DNA of 29,092 nt from XYA12-FULL-58-9 sp001798605 (GCA_036736205.1 DAINMX010000065.1:1-29092); one strand, 5' to 3'. Counted from the stretch's first letter, positions 7,425 through 15,605 are shown. Notes: a model not told the origin generated them from the letters alone. Made by a program: numbers and translations.

Positions 7425-8234
7425 CTAATTGAACAGCGAACTGAAAGCCCGAAACATGAGGTTCCTATTCACAGGCTCTCTGGGGGCTGCAACGAGCTCG
7501 GCATTCTTTGGAGTTTGCTTCCAATTGTCGCCCAGTTTCAACTCCACCATGTCGCCTGCACCCGTTCGCTCAAAACGCACATCGTCTGTCCAGAGATTCC
7601 CATCTTCTTTGCGGTGTAGGGCAAGATGCACGACTGGCAGATTCAGTCTCTCCAGTGCGAGGGGCGAGTCGGCGTGGTTCTGCAGAGTCACCGCTGTGGT
7701 GCCGCGGTGTGGGTGAAACGGGAATCCTTCGAGGTGGAGTCGGCAACGCGTTCTGCTGGCGTAACAGAGGTCACCTTCGCGTGTCGACTCTCCAACCCAG
7801 GTATCCGAAGGTTGCACAATTGGCATGTCTGTCAAAAAGGTTTTGCGGTTGCCAGCCTCGATACGAATCCAAAGTGGCGTGCCGACATACAAAACGGACT
7901 CCTCACCAGGGGGAATAGTGAAGGGTTTCTCCGGTCTGCTGATAACATGCCGATCTGCGCACAAAGGTGTCAGGACCAATCGCGTATCATCAGTCGAGAA
8001 CCCAAAGCGGTGAACGGCGTCTGTCTCTCGTTCATCAGGCTGCGCTGCCGTCAGATCAATGCCCACCGAAGCGTCGAAACCATCCTCCTCGAGTCGTTGG
8101 GTGAAACGCCACTCGCCGGGCAATCGCTGCACCCAAAGGTTCAATGGGCCGATACGCCAAAGCGCCACTTGCCCCATGGGGATGTCGAAGGCACCCCACC
8201 ATTTGACTGATGCCGGTTGCAAACCTGACTCCAC
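7425..8234 (-). CDS. DUF432-like protein upstream of mscS
   Basis: A 269-residue soluble protein, mostly predicted beta-strand, with no signal peptide. Features include VALWRIGPLNLWVQRLPGEW near the N-terminus, IPPGEESVLYVGTPLWIRIE in the middle and TPKNAELVAAPREP at the C-terminus. From memory this resembles the DUF432 family, best known from archaea and often found beside MscS channels; I could not run a profile search. Its position 17 nt upstream of mscS on the same strand supports a role linked to the channel, perhaps as a cytoplasmic partner. Translation probably starts at the GTG at 8234, which has AAGGGA just upstream. No enzymatic motif was seen. Confidence 0.65.
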   Translation of the reverse strand: MESGLQPASVKWWGAFDIPMGQVALWRIGPLNLWVQRLPGEWRFTQRLEEDGFDASVGIDLTAAQPDERETDAVHRFGFSTDDTRLVLTPLCADRHVISRPEKPFTIPPGEESVLYVGTPLWIRIEAGNRKTFLTDMPIVQPSDTWVGESTREGDLCYASRTRCRLHLEGFPFHPHRGTTAVTLQNHADSPLALERLNLPVVHLALHRKEDGNLWTDDVRFERTGAGDMVELKLGDNWKQTPKNAELVAAPREPVNRNLMFRAFSSLFN

Positions 8235-8267
8235 GGGATCCCTTTCTGTGATACCTCAAAACGCCAC

Positions 8268-8283
8268 GAGTGTTGTTACACTC
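8268..8283. promoter_or_regulatory. inverted repeat in the DUF432-mscS promoter region
   Basis: GAGTGT and ACACTC form a perfect 6-bp inverted repeat around TGTT. It sits 34 nt upstream of the DUF432-like GTG on the minus strand and 23 nt before a plus-strand ATG at 8306. It could be an operator or a small hairpin; there is no T-run to make it a terminator. Confidence 0.3.
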
Positions 8284-8305
8284 CGGGCTTGGAGGAGACA
8301 ACACT

Positions 8306-8503
8306 ATGACAAAATATTGCTTTCGGAACACTCGCAATCGGTATGGACACCTGAGCGCTCATATGCGTGGTTGCATTGGCGTGGCCTCTATGCCGAATCT
8401 CACTGACAGTATGTGGCGCACAGTTCCTGGTCGACACAGCTGCAATCCGGACAACTGTCGCAGTCGCCGCAGTAGCCTAACGTCATGTGGCCGCCGTATA
8501 TGA
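8306..8503 (+). CDS. possible small ORF with strong ribosome binding site
   Basis: A 65-codon reading frame (MTKYCFRNTRN...), rich in Arg, Ser and Cys. Its ATG is preceded by GGAGGAG (8291-8297) at 8-nt spacing, one of the best translation signals in the window. The first third lies in the gap between two minus-strand genes, but the rest is antisense to the 3' end of the Cys-rich lipoprotein, whose repeats may explain its Cys content. I recognise no family. It may be a real small protein or a chance match, so confidence is low. Confidence 0.22.
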   Translation: MTKYCFRNTRNRYGHLSAHMRGCIGVASMPNLTDSMWRTVPGRHSCNPDNCRSRRSSLTSCGRRI

Positions 8504-9947
8504 GGGCTTGATGTTCACAAGTGAAAGGCGTCTCGCACAGGCTGTTACACAAGTATGGGTCGTAGCAGTCTTCTTCCGAGTTCAGGTACTCGGGAAGCGA
8601 TGCCAAGAAACAACTGTCGCAGGAGCCGAGGTAGGTGTTATTTTCTGAGATTTGGCAGCCTGAGAAACAGACGCAGGACAAGCTTCCACCAATGCACGAG
8701 CCATTCTCGCAGCCATTCTCGCAGGTAATGACGAGAGAATCCCGCTTGCCACAGGAGTCGACCGAGTAGACGTGCCCCTCAAAGCACATCACGGACTCTG
8801 TGGGACTGCATGTGACGCAGGCACCTTCATTGCAGCCGGCGGAACAGGTTTGAACGAGGGCACCGACAGCACCGCAGGAGTCAACGTAGTGCAAGTCATC
8901 GCCCCGGCAGACGGTACCGGCTGCGGGGATACATCCCGGTGGCAGACACTCGGCCTGCTGGCAGCCGTTTTCGCAGGACTCGATGAGGTCACCGGCAACG
9001 GGCGCACTGTCGCAGCCGCCGAGCAAGGTGTGCCTGTTTTGGCCGACGCAGGTGGTGCCAATGGGGTAAGGGTTACAGGCAAGGCAACCGTTGTCGTCAC
9101 AGCCGTTTGCGCATGACTCGTAGATGTCTGGCTGAACGCCGTGGCAACTGTCTAGCCAATGAATGTTGTTGCTGAAACATGCAATGCCGGCATCCGGCGC
9201 GCAGACCCCAGAAACGCATTCGATATCGCCCCCCTGGTTCGCCTGGCAAACGTCGGTACCACAATCTTCGAACAGAGAGCCGAGACCTTCGCAGGAGTCG
9301 AGTGTGTAGATGTCACCGTCATAACAGACAATGAACTGGTCGGGGATGCACTCTTGACTGCCGCAGGCACCATCGACGCATCCGGTGGCGCACGAGTACA
9401 CGAAATCGCCGAGATTGCCACAGGAGTCGACTTCGTGAATGTTGTCGCCGAAGCAAGCGGTGTCGACACCTGGGGTGCAATCGTTGCCAAGGCACGCACC
9501 GGCGGCGCAACCGTTGGTGCACACCTCCGCTTGGGCACCTACGGCACCACAGGAGTCAATGCTATGGACGTTGGCGTCCACACACACGGTGCCGGCATTC
9601 GGTGCACAATCAACGCAAGAGCCCTGATAGCAGGCACTGGGGCACGCGGTCAGGATACGCGACTGCTGAGTGCAAGTGTCGATGGCCATGACATTGGAAC
9701 CCGAGCAAAGCACCGCCAATTCGCAGCCTGAGGTTGGTGCCGGAGTGGTCAGGTTCTCATGCGCCTCACCACAGCCCGACAAAACGACAATACCGAAGAT
9801 GCCAAGGACGCCGACGATGGGCAGGAGCCGTCGGTCGGCGACACCTTTCCCCAGCCCATCGGCCGCGGCAATGGACGCCGAATTGTCGATGTATCGGCTC
9901 TCGGTGCATTCATGATTGTTACTGCGGAGTGTGAATAGCTCTTTCAT
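8400..9947 (-). CDS. Cys-rich repeat lipoprotein
   Basis: A 515-residue protein. A 40-residue lead precedes a hydrophobic signal (LLPIVGVLGIFGIVVLSGC), making Cys59 the likely lipidated residue. The mature part is eight tandem repeats of about 42 residues, roughly C-P-x(4)-G-x-x-C, then a strand with I/V-x-x-x-DSCG, then C-x-x-GC-x(3-4)-C, with six cysteines each. A different Cys-rich C-terminal domain follows, with CDSCFLAS, CDSCPDCSC and a final CQ. These probably form disulphide-knotted modules on the cell surface or in the periplasm. Such repeats are frequent in lipoproteins of Myxococcota and Bradymonadota, with unknown function. AGG motifs lie just before the ATG at 9947. It is divergent from a Crp/Fnr gene. 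Confidence 0.82.
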   Translation of the reverse strand: MKELFTLRSNNHECTESRYIDNSASIAAADGLGKGVADRRLLPIVGVLGIFGIVVLSGCGEAHENLTTPAPTSGCELAVLCSGSNVMAIDTCTQQSRILTACPSACYQGSCVDCAPNAGTVCVDANVHSIDSCGAVGAQAEVCTNGCAAGACLGNDCTPGVDTACFGDNIHEVDSCGNLGDFVYSCATGCVDGACGSQECIPDQFIVCYDGDIYTLDSCEGLGSLFEDCGTDVCQANQGGDIECVSGVCAPDAGIACFSNNIHWLDSCHGVQPDIYESCANGCDDNGCLACNPYPIGTTCVGQNRHTLLGGCDSAPVAGDLIESCENGCQQAECLPPGCIPAAGTVCRGDDLHYVDSCGAVGALVQTCSAGCNEGACVTCSPTESVMCFEGHVYSVDSCGKRDSLVITCENGCENGSCIGGSLSCVCFSGCQISENNTYLGSCDSCFLASLPEYLNSEEDCYDPYLCNSLCETPFTCEHQALIYGGHMTLGYCGDCDSCPDCSCVDQELCATYCQ

Positions 9948-10041
9948 TATCCTATTACCTTTCGTCGCCGTGCGCGTGGACCTATTCCAGTCGCCCAGGC
10001 TTTCTGTCTCAATTCGTCTTCGAGTATAGACGCGACGTCAT

Positions 10042-10051
10042 CACACGTGTG
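10042..10051. promoter_or_regulatory. 10-bp palindrome CACACGTGTG in divergent promoter region
   Basis: A perfect palindrome midway between the Cys-rich lipoprotein and the Crp/Fnr regulator. It is not the classic TGTGA-N6-TCACA Crp box or TTGAT-N4-ATCAA Fnr box. It could bind the neighbouring regulator or another factor. Confidence 0.3.
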
Positions 10052-10144
10052 GACGAGAACCGTGGGAACGGGACTATTGTCCCGCGCTTCTGTGACTGGA
10101 AACAGCAGTCGAACGCCGGGGCGCTCTCCGACACACACAGACGA

Positions 10145-10168
10145 ACCACACCACCACACCACCACACC
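10145..10168. repeat. three perfect copies of ACCACACC
   Basis: An 8-bp unit is repeated three times without mismatch in the 263-nt divergent intergenic region, ending 42 nt before the ATG of the Crp/Fnr gene. The rest of that region (9948-10210) shows the palindrome at 10042 and no gene. Confidence 0.8.
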
Positions 10169-10210
10169 CTCCGCCTTGGCAGATGAATTCAATTCTGGCA
10201 TCCTCCATCC

Positions 10211-10999
10211 ATGAGCGGTTGTCGAAAACCCGATCTCGCCGCAATGTTGCGGACCTCAGGCCTTTTTGTGGCACTTTCGCCCGCTGATCTGGACAAACTC
10301 ATTGCGGGAGCCGAGCTACGCGAGGCGGTGAAAGGGGAGTTGTTGGCGCGAGCGGGCACCTCACAACATTCCATTTTATGCATGGTCGTCGGCAAAGTTT
10401 CTATCTATCGACGCAACAAGGAGCGGGGAGTGACGCTTCTGCTCGGCATTGTCGGGGGACCGGCCATTCTCGGGGACATGGAATGCGCGGCGGGGGTATC
10501 TTGGATGATCAGCATCCGGGCAGAAGAGGCAACAACGGCCATTTTCGTGCCTAACGATGCGTTCCTGCATGCCGTGCGCAACAACGCCGCGCTTGCGTTT
10601 CAGCTCTATCAGGACGCGAGCGTGCGTCATTGTCTTGCCAACCATACCGCCCAGAGCATTGCCCTGTACGACACCGAAACCAGACTCCTGCGATTGCTGC
10701 TCGATTATGCTGGGGCCTTTGGCTCGGTGCACGACGACATTGCCACGATTCATGCACCCTTGACCAAAGTGGGTATGGCGGCAGCGCTCGGCGTTACTCG
10801 CAAAACCATCATGCGGACCTTAGAACCGCTCCTAAGGGAAGGTGTCGTCAGCCGCGACCCGCAAGACAACCAGTGGCGATTGCACCACGTGCACGACATC
10901 ACCCAGCGGCTTCCCAAACCTTTCCTTGGTGTGACGTCAACCTTCGGCAATCGTCCCGACGACTTGGCTCAGTACGGTCTGGAGCCAGAGGACGATTGA
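10211..10999 (+). CDS. Crp/Fnr-family transcriptional regulator
   Basis: A 262-residue DNA-binding regulator. Residues about 14-130 form a cyclic-nucleotide-type beta-barrel (LFVALSPADLDKL, VVGKVSIYRRN, GGPAILGDMECAAG). A dimer helix follows, then a winged helix-turn-helix with the recognition part TKVGMAAALGVTRKTIMRTL at about 185-204 and wing GVVSRD. The usual fGE and PRTA cAMP contacts are not conserved (LGDM, then no RT/S pair), and there is no Fnr-type N-terminal Cys cluster, so the signal is probably neither cAMP nor an Fe-S cluster. A tail of about 35 residues follows the domain. No ribosome binding site is evident before the ATG. It probably controls the divergent lipoprotein, itself, or both. 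Confidence 0.88.
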   Translation: MSGCRKPDLAAMLRTSGLFVALSPADLDKLIAGAELREAVKGELLARAGTSQHSILCMVVGKVSIYRRNKERGVTLLLGIVGGPAILGDMECAAGVSWMISIRAEEATTAIFVPNDAFLHAVRNNAALAFQLYQDASVRHCLANHTAQSIALYDTETRLLRLLLDYAGAFGSVHDDIATIHAPLTKVGMAAALGVTRKTIMRTLEPLLREGVVSRDPQDNQWRLHHVHDITQRLPKPFLGVTSTFGNRPDDLAQYGLEPEDD

Positions 11000-11073
11000 A
11001 ACAAGACACAAGACTCCATCGGACGAGTTTCGAATCGCCACCGCAGTGCGTGTAATGTGTAACCTCTCAGGAG

Positions 11074-14000
11074 CTACATTGAATTCGGATCAGGCAGACC
11101 CAAGAAAGCTCCCAACTCCGAACTGTTGGGATATGACCCGCAGTGCTCACTCATCATAGAAGCACCACCGGATTTCCGTTCTACGTGGGTCTCAAAAGCA
11201 ATAGCTTCGCCGGGCCGTTCCCAAGTTGCGTGGTCGTTCTGCGCCATATCGCCTATCAGATCGGTTATGGGTTTTGCGTCGCCGAGCTTGCCGAAGACGA
11301 AGGTCGATGTTCGTGAGCCTTTTGGCATCGAGATTCCAAGGTGCGAAAGAAGTTGGGGCCCCATTTTTCCATTCGAGGGGTGCTCGAGGGCCCAGCGCGC
11401 CTGTGCCCAACTTTCGAGCTTACACATGTATAGGACCGCCGAGTGCGATTCTGGATCTGGGTTCATTTCACGGAAGTTGAGCACCTTGCCGTCCCCGAGC
11501 ATGTAGACGGTGCGGATGCGTCCAGAAGACTGCCTGATCTTGTAGGCGAACACGGGGAGGGTGCCGAATTGCCCGACGGAGTGGCGTTTTGCGATGCCAT
11601 CACCACTTGGGCTCATCTGCGCGAGAAGGTCGAGGTCTTTCTGCCCAGAACCCAGGTTGCCGTAGACGAGATCGTGTGAGAGGTTGTCGAGGAAATCTCG
11701 GGTGAGCACGGGCTTGGGTGTGCAATTCCAGATCATGAGCTTGCGTTGGTCAGCCAGGATAGAAAGGTCTTCTGGCTGCCAAACTTTCACCTTCTGCTCA
11801 TCCAGCTCCTTCTTGCGTATTTGGGCCGACCGATCTTCTTCGGCAATCTTGGTCAAACGCGGATCACAACCGGAGAAGTCGTATTGCGGCTGCAACGCTC
11901 GGGTGAGAGCCCAACCTATGACCTGCCCACCGATTCCCATGATTAGATGATGTCGATCACGGATTGCGCCAATCGCGTCGCCCGCTTCACGTTCGATTTG
12001 GCCCACCAGATCCCGAAAGCTGACGGCGAACATCTTGCGCTCAAAGTGGGTCTTGGGTTGTGACTCCGCCATCATCGACAGCGCGATTCTGTCAAAGGAC
12101 AAGCCACTCTCGCGCACTTCGATGGCGTCGGCCGTTGTATGGGATATTCCCATCACCTGCACATCGGGATACTTCTTCAACTCATTGGAGAACCAAGTCC
12201 AGATGCCGGGCACACTGATGACGTGCACGGCAAGGGGCTTTCCGCTCTTTTGGGCCTGTTTGAGAGCCGCAATGAGCGCTTGCTTCGTTTTGCTCTGCAG
12301 GTCCCCTTCATCGACTGCCTTGGGTCCCTTGATGCCGAAACAGCGTTCCGCGAGCTCTTGCGCTATGTCGGATTCTGGATAGTACTTCCAGACCGGATGG
12401 ATATCTCCCCCGTTCGCCCCCTGTCTGTAGATCAAATTGTGGAAGTAGGCGTAGGCACCGGCAAGGTCCAGCTCGACAGAAACTTGCACCGTGCCCTCGA
12501 GCGCTCGGGGAGCTTCCTCTTCGCGTATGTCTGAATGTTTTTCGAGGACGCGGGACAGGTTTGGAACGTGTTTGAGAGCACTGAGCTTGTTTGCAATCTC
12601 CGGCGGTGCGGTGTCCCAAGAGGGACACACTTCGGTCTTGCCATTTTCCGGCCATCGCGGGACAAAATCGTAGGCCTCCTGCAGAGCTGTGATGTCCTCT
12701 CGGAGAAGTCCGCCCCATCGACCCCATTGAACAGTTGCCTCGTACTCCTCTGTCACAAACCGCGTCAACAGTTCGTCGTAGGTGGTGCCCGCCTCGGCAT
12801 TGAGCATCATGTATGCAAGCTTGGCAGCCAACAGAAAGTTGGGCTCATCTCCAGCGCGGTCAACCGGACGCTCGAGGGCATGTTGGAGTTCGGTGACCCC
12901 TGCGCGAAGCTGGCTGTCCACATGTTGGACCGTTAGATGGGGCCGAGTGCGGACGAGTCGACGACGGATCTCCTCCACCGAAAGATTAGGGCAGAGCTTC
13001 ATCGCACGCTCGAACAGTTGCGTGTCGATCTTGCGCTGCGCGTCCGTGCAGAAATCCCCGGAAATGCTCTCAACCGATGTCACACCCGCTGTTCGTTGCA
13101 TCCCAGGGATTGCAGGCGACGTTGAGGAAACGCCGACCTCATCAGAGGTGCCGTTGTCCCAGCGGCCAACGCCCAAAGCCTTGGTCGCCAGCAGTTCCCA
13201 TGGGTGTGCCGAAGAAGTCGACGGATCTGTGGCGAATAGAGTCTCTCCCGCGGCTGCTGCTTGCATCATCGCTCGACAGGCGTTTGGATCGAGGACACTT
13301 GCGTAGCTTGCGTAATCGGTGAGGTCTACCCAACTATCGGCCGGTCTCTTCTCATCGTGATAAAGCCACCGATACCAGTTCTCGACGTGCAAACGTGCGG
13401 CCAGGCGTGCCTCCTCGGGCATGCCCGCGCCGACTTCGAGCAGCATTTGTTTGACGGCCACAGACAAGAGTGCGCCGCCGCCGTAATTCTTCCGGCTGAT
13501 GACCGCGGCCTCGCTGAGACGAGGAAGCAGTCTTTTTCCTGCGCCCGATGGCAAGTTCTGGCCAATCTTGATGAGACGATGGGCATCACCATTGACGTTG
13601 CCAAGTCGGGTGAAGATGGGACCGAGCTCTCCAAAGCCCCAGGTTATGGAGAGGTCACAAATATGGTCGCTGACGTTTGCGAGCCGCCCCAGATCGAAGC
13701 GTGCGTCTTTCCATTCTCGAATAATTGCGCGCATCGCCTCCAGCAATCTTCGCCCGTCATCCTCGCCACATGCGCGTCGATTCTTCTCGGCAACGCGCGT
13801 GGACAACAACTGCACGACATTGGAGTAACTCGACTCGACTGCCTTGGATGAACCGAAATCCGCTGCTTTGCCCCAGGTTGTCAGGGCAAGTCTATTGATG
13901 ATCTCTGTGAGGGTCGTCTCCAATTGCTCCGACAAGTAGGCATGATATCGGCCAATGACAGATTCGGGACCTTCGCGGTCATCCAACTGCGACTGAACGA

Positions 14001-14259
14001 GCTTGGGGTGGGTAACACTGGTCTGGACGGGCAGAACCGACGGGCAGGCGCGATTACCTCCATGGGCACCGAAAGGTGCCTCTCCCCAGAACGAATAGCC
14101 ACCCTCCCCAAGGGGTTGGACGTCGCCTGCCTGCGCGCGCAACAACCGAACGTAGTCATAAACAATCGTGGAAGAATTGCCGCAAGTAATGCCTGGCCCA
14201 TTCAATATTTGCACCGGTTCAGCATACCAGGTCGCCTGCCCATTCGGCAAAACAAACAA
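11074..14259 (-). CDS. giant protein with SAH hydrolase-like NAD-binding C-terminal part
   Basis: An open frame of up to 1061 codons. The first ~600 residues match nothing I recognise: mostly helical and soluble, without signal peptide or membrane segment. The last third reads like a diverged S-adenosylhomocysteine hydrolase. H679 is in AVHVIS, TTAD is at 708-711, K736-THF-E740 lies where that family has KxxFD, and a Rossmann GIGGQVIG is at 775-782 with CDPR at 798-801. It continues with NCTPKP at 845-850, GNLGSGQ at 867-873, and YMLGDGKVLNF at 919-929 in place of the family's LAEGRLVNL. The segment between the TTAD and KxxFE motifs is about 30 residues shorter than in true hydrolases, where a catalytic Glu normally lies, so activity is doubtful. 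The start is uncertain: TTG at 14259 lies inside a terminator-like hairpin, and GTG at 14214 is an alternative. Numbering is from 14259. Confidence 0.75.
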   Translation of the reverse strand: MFVLPNGQATWYAEPVQILNGPGITCGNSSTIVYDYVRLLRAQAGDVQPLGEGGYSFWGEAPFGAHGGNRACPSVLPVQTSVTHPKLVQSQLDDREGPESVIGRYHAYLSEQLETTLTEIINRLALTTWGKAADFGSSKAVESSYSNVVQLLSTRVAEKNRRACGEDDGRRLLEAMRAIIREWKDARFDLGRLANVSDHICDLSITWGFGELGPIFTRLGNVNGDAHRLIKIGQNLPSGAGKRLLPRLSEAAVISRKNYGGGALLSVAVKQMLLEVGAGMPEEARLAARLHVENWYRWLYHDEKRPADSWVDLTDYASYASVLDPNACRAMMQAAAAGETLFATDPSTSSAHPWELLATKALGVGRWDNGTSDEVGVSSTSPAIPGMQRTAGVTSVESISGDFCTDAQRKIDTQLFERAMKLCPNLSVEEIRRRLVRTRPHLTVQHVDSQLRAGVTELQHALERPVDRAGDEPNFLLAAKLAYMMLNAEAGTTYDELLTRFVTEEYEATVQWGRWGGLLREDITALQEAYDFVPRWPENGKTEVCPSWDTAPPEIANKLSALKHVPNLSRVLEKHSDIREEEAPRALEGTVQVSVELDLAGAYAYFHNLIYRQGANGGDIHPVWKYYPESDIAQELAERCFGIKGPKAVDEGDLQSKTKQALIAALKQAQKSGKPLAVHVISVPGIWTWFSNELKKYPDVQVMGISHTTADAIEVRESGLSFDRIALSMMAESQPKTHFERKMFAVSFRDLVGQIEREAGDAIGAIRDRHHLIMGIGGQVIGWALTRALQPQYDFSGCDPRLTKIAEEDRSAQIRKKELDEQKVKVWQPEDLSILADQRKLMIWNCTPKPVLTRDFLDNLSHDLVYGNLGSGQKDLDLLAQMSPSGDGIAKRHSVGQFGTLPVFAYKIRQSSGRIRTVYMLGDGKVLNFREMNPDPESHSAVLYMCKLESWAQARWALEHPSNGKMGPQLLSHLGISMPKGSRTSTFVFGKLGDAKPITDLIGDMAQNDHATWERPGEAIAFETHVERKSGGASMMSEHCGSYPNSSELGAFLGLPDPNSM

Positions 14260-14280
14260 GCCCCAAAGGGTTGGGCTCTT
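14249..14280 (-). terminator. intrinsic terminator (minus strand)
   Basis: On the minus strand AGCCCAA pairs with TTGGG(G)CT, one bulged G, around a 4-nt CCCT loop, followed by TGTTTGTTTT. This is a good Rho-independent terminator shape. It directly follows the stop of a 54-codon frame (14445-14281) and overlaps the first possible start of the giant gene. Confidence 0.55.
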
Positions 14281-14445
14281 TCAGCGCCGCCGTGGCGGTG
14301 GCTGCGGCTGCGACGCCTGTGGCTGCTGTGGCTGCTGTGTAGCAAAGTAATGACCTGTTCCTACAGCGACATGTTGCTCAAAGAGATGAGATAGGAGCGC
14401 AAGACGTTCTCCTGGGTTTCTCACTCCCGGCTCATTGCCAAACAT
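14281..14445 (-). CDS. possible 54-aa protein with Gln/Pro-rich tail
   Basis: A short frame from ATG 14445 to TGA at 14281. It starts MFGNEPGVRNPGERLALL, continues into a short helical part (LSHLFEQHV), and ends in a Gln/Pro-rich tail, TQQPQQPQAS..., closing with PPPRRR. The terminator-like hairpin immediately after its stop supports a real transcript end. The ribosome binding site is weak and I recognise no family. It is divergent from the methyltransferase gene (starts 47 nt apart) and lies just upstream of the giant gene. It could be a small protein or the remnant of a longer gene. Confidence 0.35.
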   Translation of the reverse strand: MFGNEPGVRNPGERLALLSHLFEQHVAVGTGHYFATQQPQQPQASQPQPPPRRR

Positions 14446-14491
14446 CAGAACCAACCCATCTTAGCACCGTTGTCAAATGGGAGATGTTGCA

Positions 14492-15550
14492 ATGGGGTTG
14501 CACGACAAAGCGCGTTTGCAGAGGTGGATGTCAGTTTACAACGACGATGCGTTTTCGCGGGTTAATGAAGAAGACGACAAAGCGTTTTATATTGGCGAAC
14601 GTCTTGTCCAGCATCTCGACGAACGCGCGTTGCAAAGCGTCGAAAGAATCATCGAAACCCTGGTGGTAGAAAAGAAGCCCAGAGTGCTCGACCTCATGGC
14701 TTCCATTGACTCGCACATTCCCGAGAGCATCGAGGACGCCTACGTCGTCGGATTGGGTCTCAATCAGATGGAGCTCCATGCCAATGAGCGACTCGGGGAG
14801 CGGTTGGTGCACGACCTCAATCGCGATCCACGTCTTCCATTTGCTGACTCGAGCTTCGACATCGTTCTCATCACCGTATCTATCAACTACGTAACCAAAC
14901 CCATGGAGCTCTTCACTGAGGTGGCGCGGGTGCTTGTGCCGGGAGGACTGTTTCTCGTTGTCTTCTCCAACCGCATGTTCAAGGACAAGACGACGCGGAT
15001 TTGGGCACAATCCAGCGATGCGGGACGTCAGATGATCGTCGAAGACTACTTTGCCTCGGTGACCGATTTTGGCGAGAGAAAGACGTTCGTCTCCATGGGA
15101 CACCCACGTCCTAAGGATGACAAGTTCGCGGGTCTCGGCCTGCCATCAGATCCTGTGTGGGCGGTTTGGGCGGAGAAGAATGGCGCAGCGGTCGAGAGAC
15201 CGGCGCGTCAAGAGGTTAGCCCCGAACCCATGGATGGACCGAGCGCCGAGGAGCTCGCGCGCCGAAAAGCCAAAGTGGGGGAGACACTGCAGTGTCCCTA
15301 TTGTGAGGAGCACCTCAGCAAGTGGGAGCTTCCCCCCTCGCCGTTCAACGAATGGCCCAACGACTACATGTACATTTGCTTCAACAACGATTGTCCCTAT
15401 CTCATCTCTGGTTGGCAAGTGATGAACACACAGGGTAACCCTGGCTTCTCTTACCGTTTGATGTACGACCCCACACAAAACCGCTGCATGCCGGTTCCTC
15501 TTCCGAGCCGCAGAGCCGAGAAGAAACTCGTTGTTGTTCCGCGCGGCTGA
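14492..15550 (+). CDS. SAM-dependent methyltransferase fused to a zinc ribbon
   Basis: A 352-residue protein. Residues about 50-190 form a class I methyltransferase fold: PRVLDLMASIDSHIP (motif I region), VVGLGLNQMEL, a conserved LPFADSSFDIVLIT strand, then LFTEVARVLVPGGLFLVVFSN. The substrate is not evident. The C-terminal part carries a putative zinc ribbon, CPYC then CFNNDC, followed by SGWQVM, GFSYRLMYDP and MPVPLPS. From memory this resembles a small stand-alone zinc protein of sulfate- and metal-reducing Deltaproteobacteria. GGGAG at 14479-14483 is 8 nt from the ATG at 14492, so I chose it over the ATG at 14477. It is divergent from the SAH hydrolase-like gene and convergent with the deaminase gene. 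Confidence 0.85.
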   Translation: MGLHDKARLQRWMSVYNDDAFSRVNEEDDKAFYIGERLVQHLDERALQSVERIIETLVVEKKPRVLDLMASIDSHIPESIEDAYVVGLGLNQMELHANERLGERLVHDLNRDPRLPFADSSFDIVLITVSINYVTKPMELFTEVARVLVPGGLFLVVFSNRMFKDKTTRIWAQSSDAGRQMIVEDYFASVTDFGERKTFVSMGHPRPKDDKFAGLGLPSDPVWAVWAEKNGAAVERPARQEVSPEPMDGPSAEELARRKAKVGETLQCPYCEEHLSKWELPPSPFNEWPNDYMYICFNNDCPYLISGWQVMNTQGNPGFSYRLMYDPTQNRCMPVPLPSRRAEKKLVVVPRG

Positions 15551-15605
15551 CGCGGTGGACCTGTGCTACGAACGGATGACTTACGAGGATCTGGTGTGAA
15601 CGTCG

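Noticed and set aside
6517..7428. Plus-strand 303-codon open frame
   Set aside because: Antisense to mscS, which has clear motifs and a strong ribosome binding site.
14531..15103. Minus-strand 190-codon frame
   Set aside because: Antisense to the methyltransferase, which has clear motifs and a ribosome binding site.
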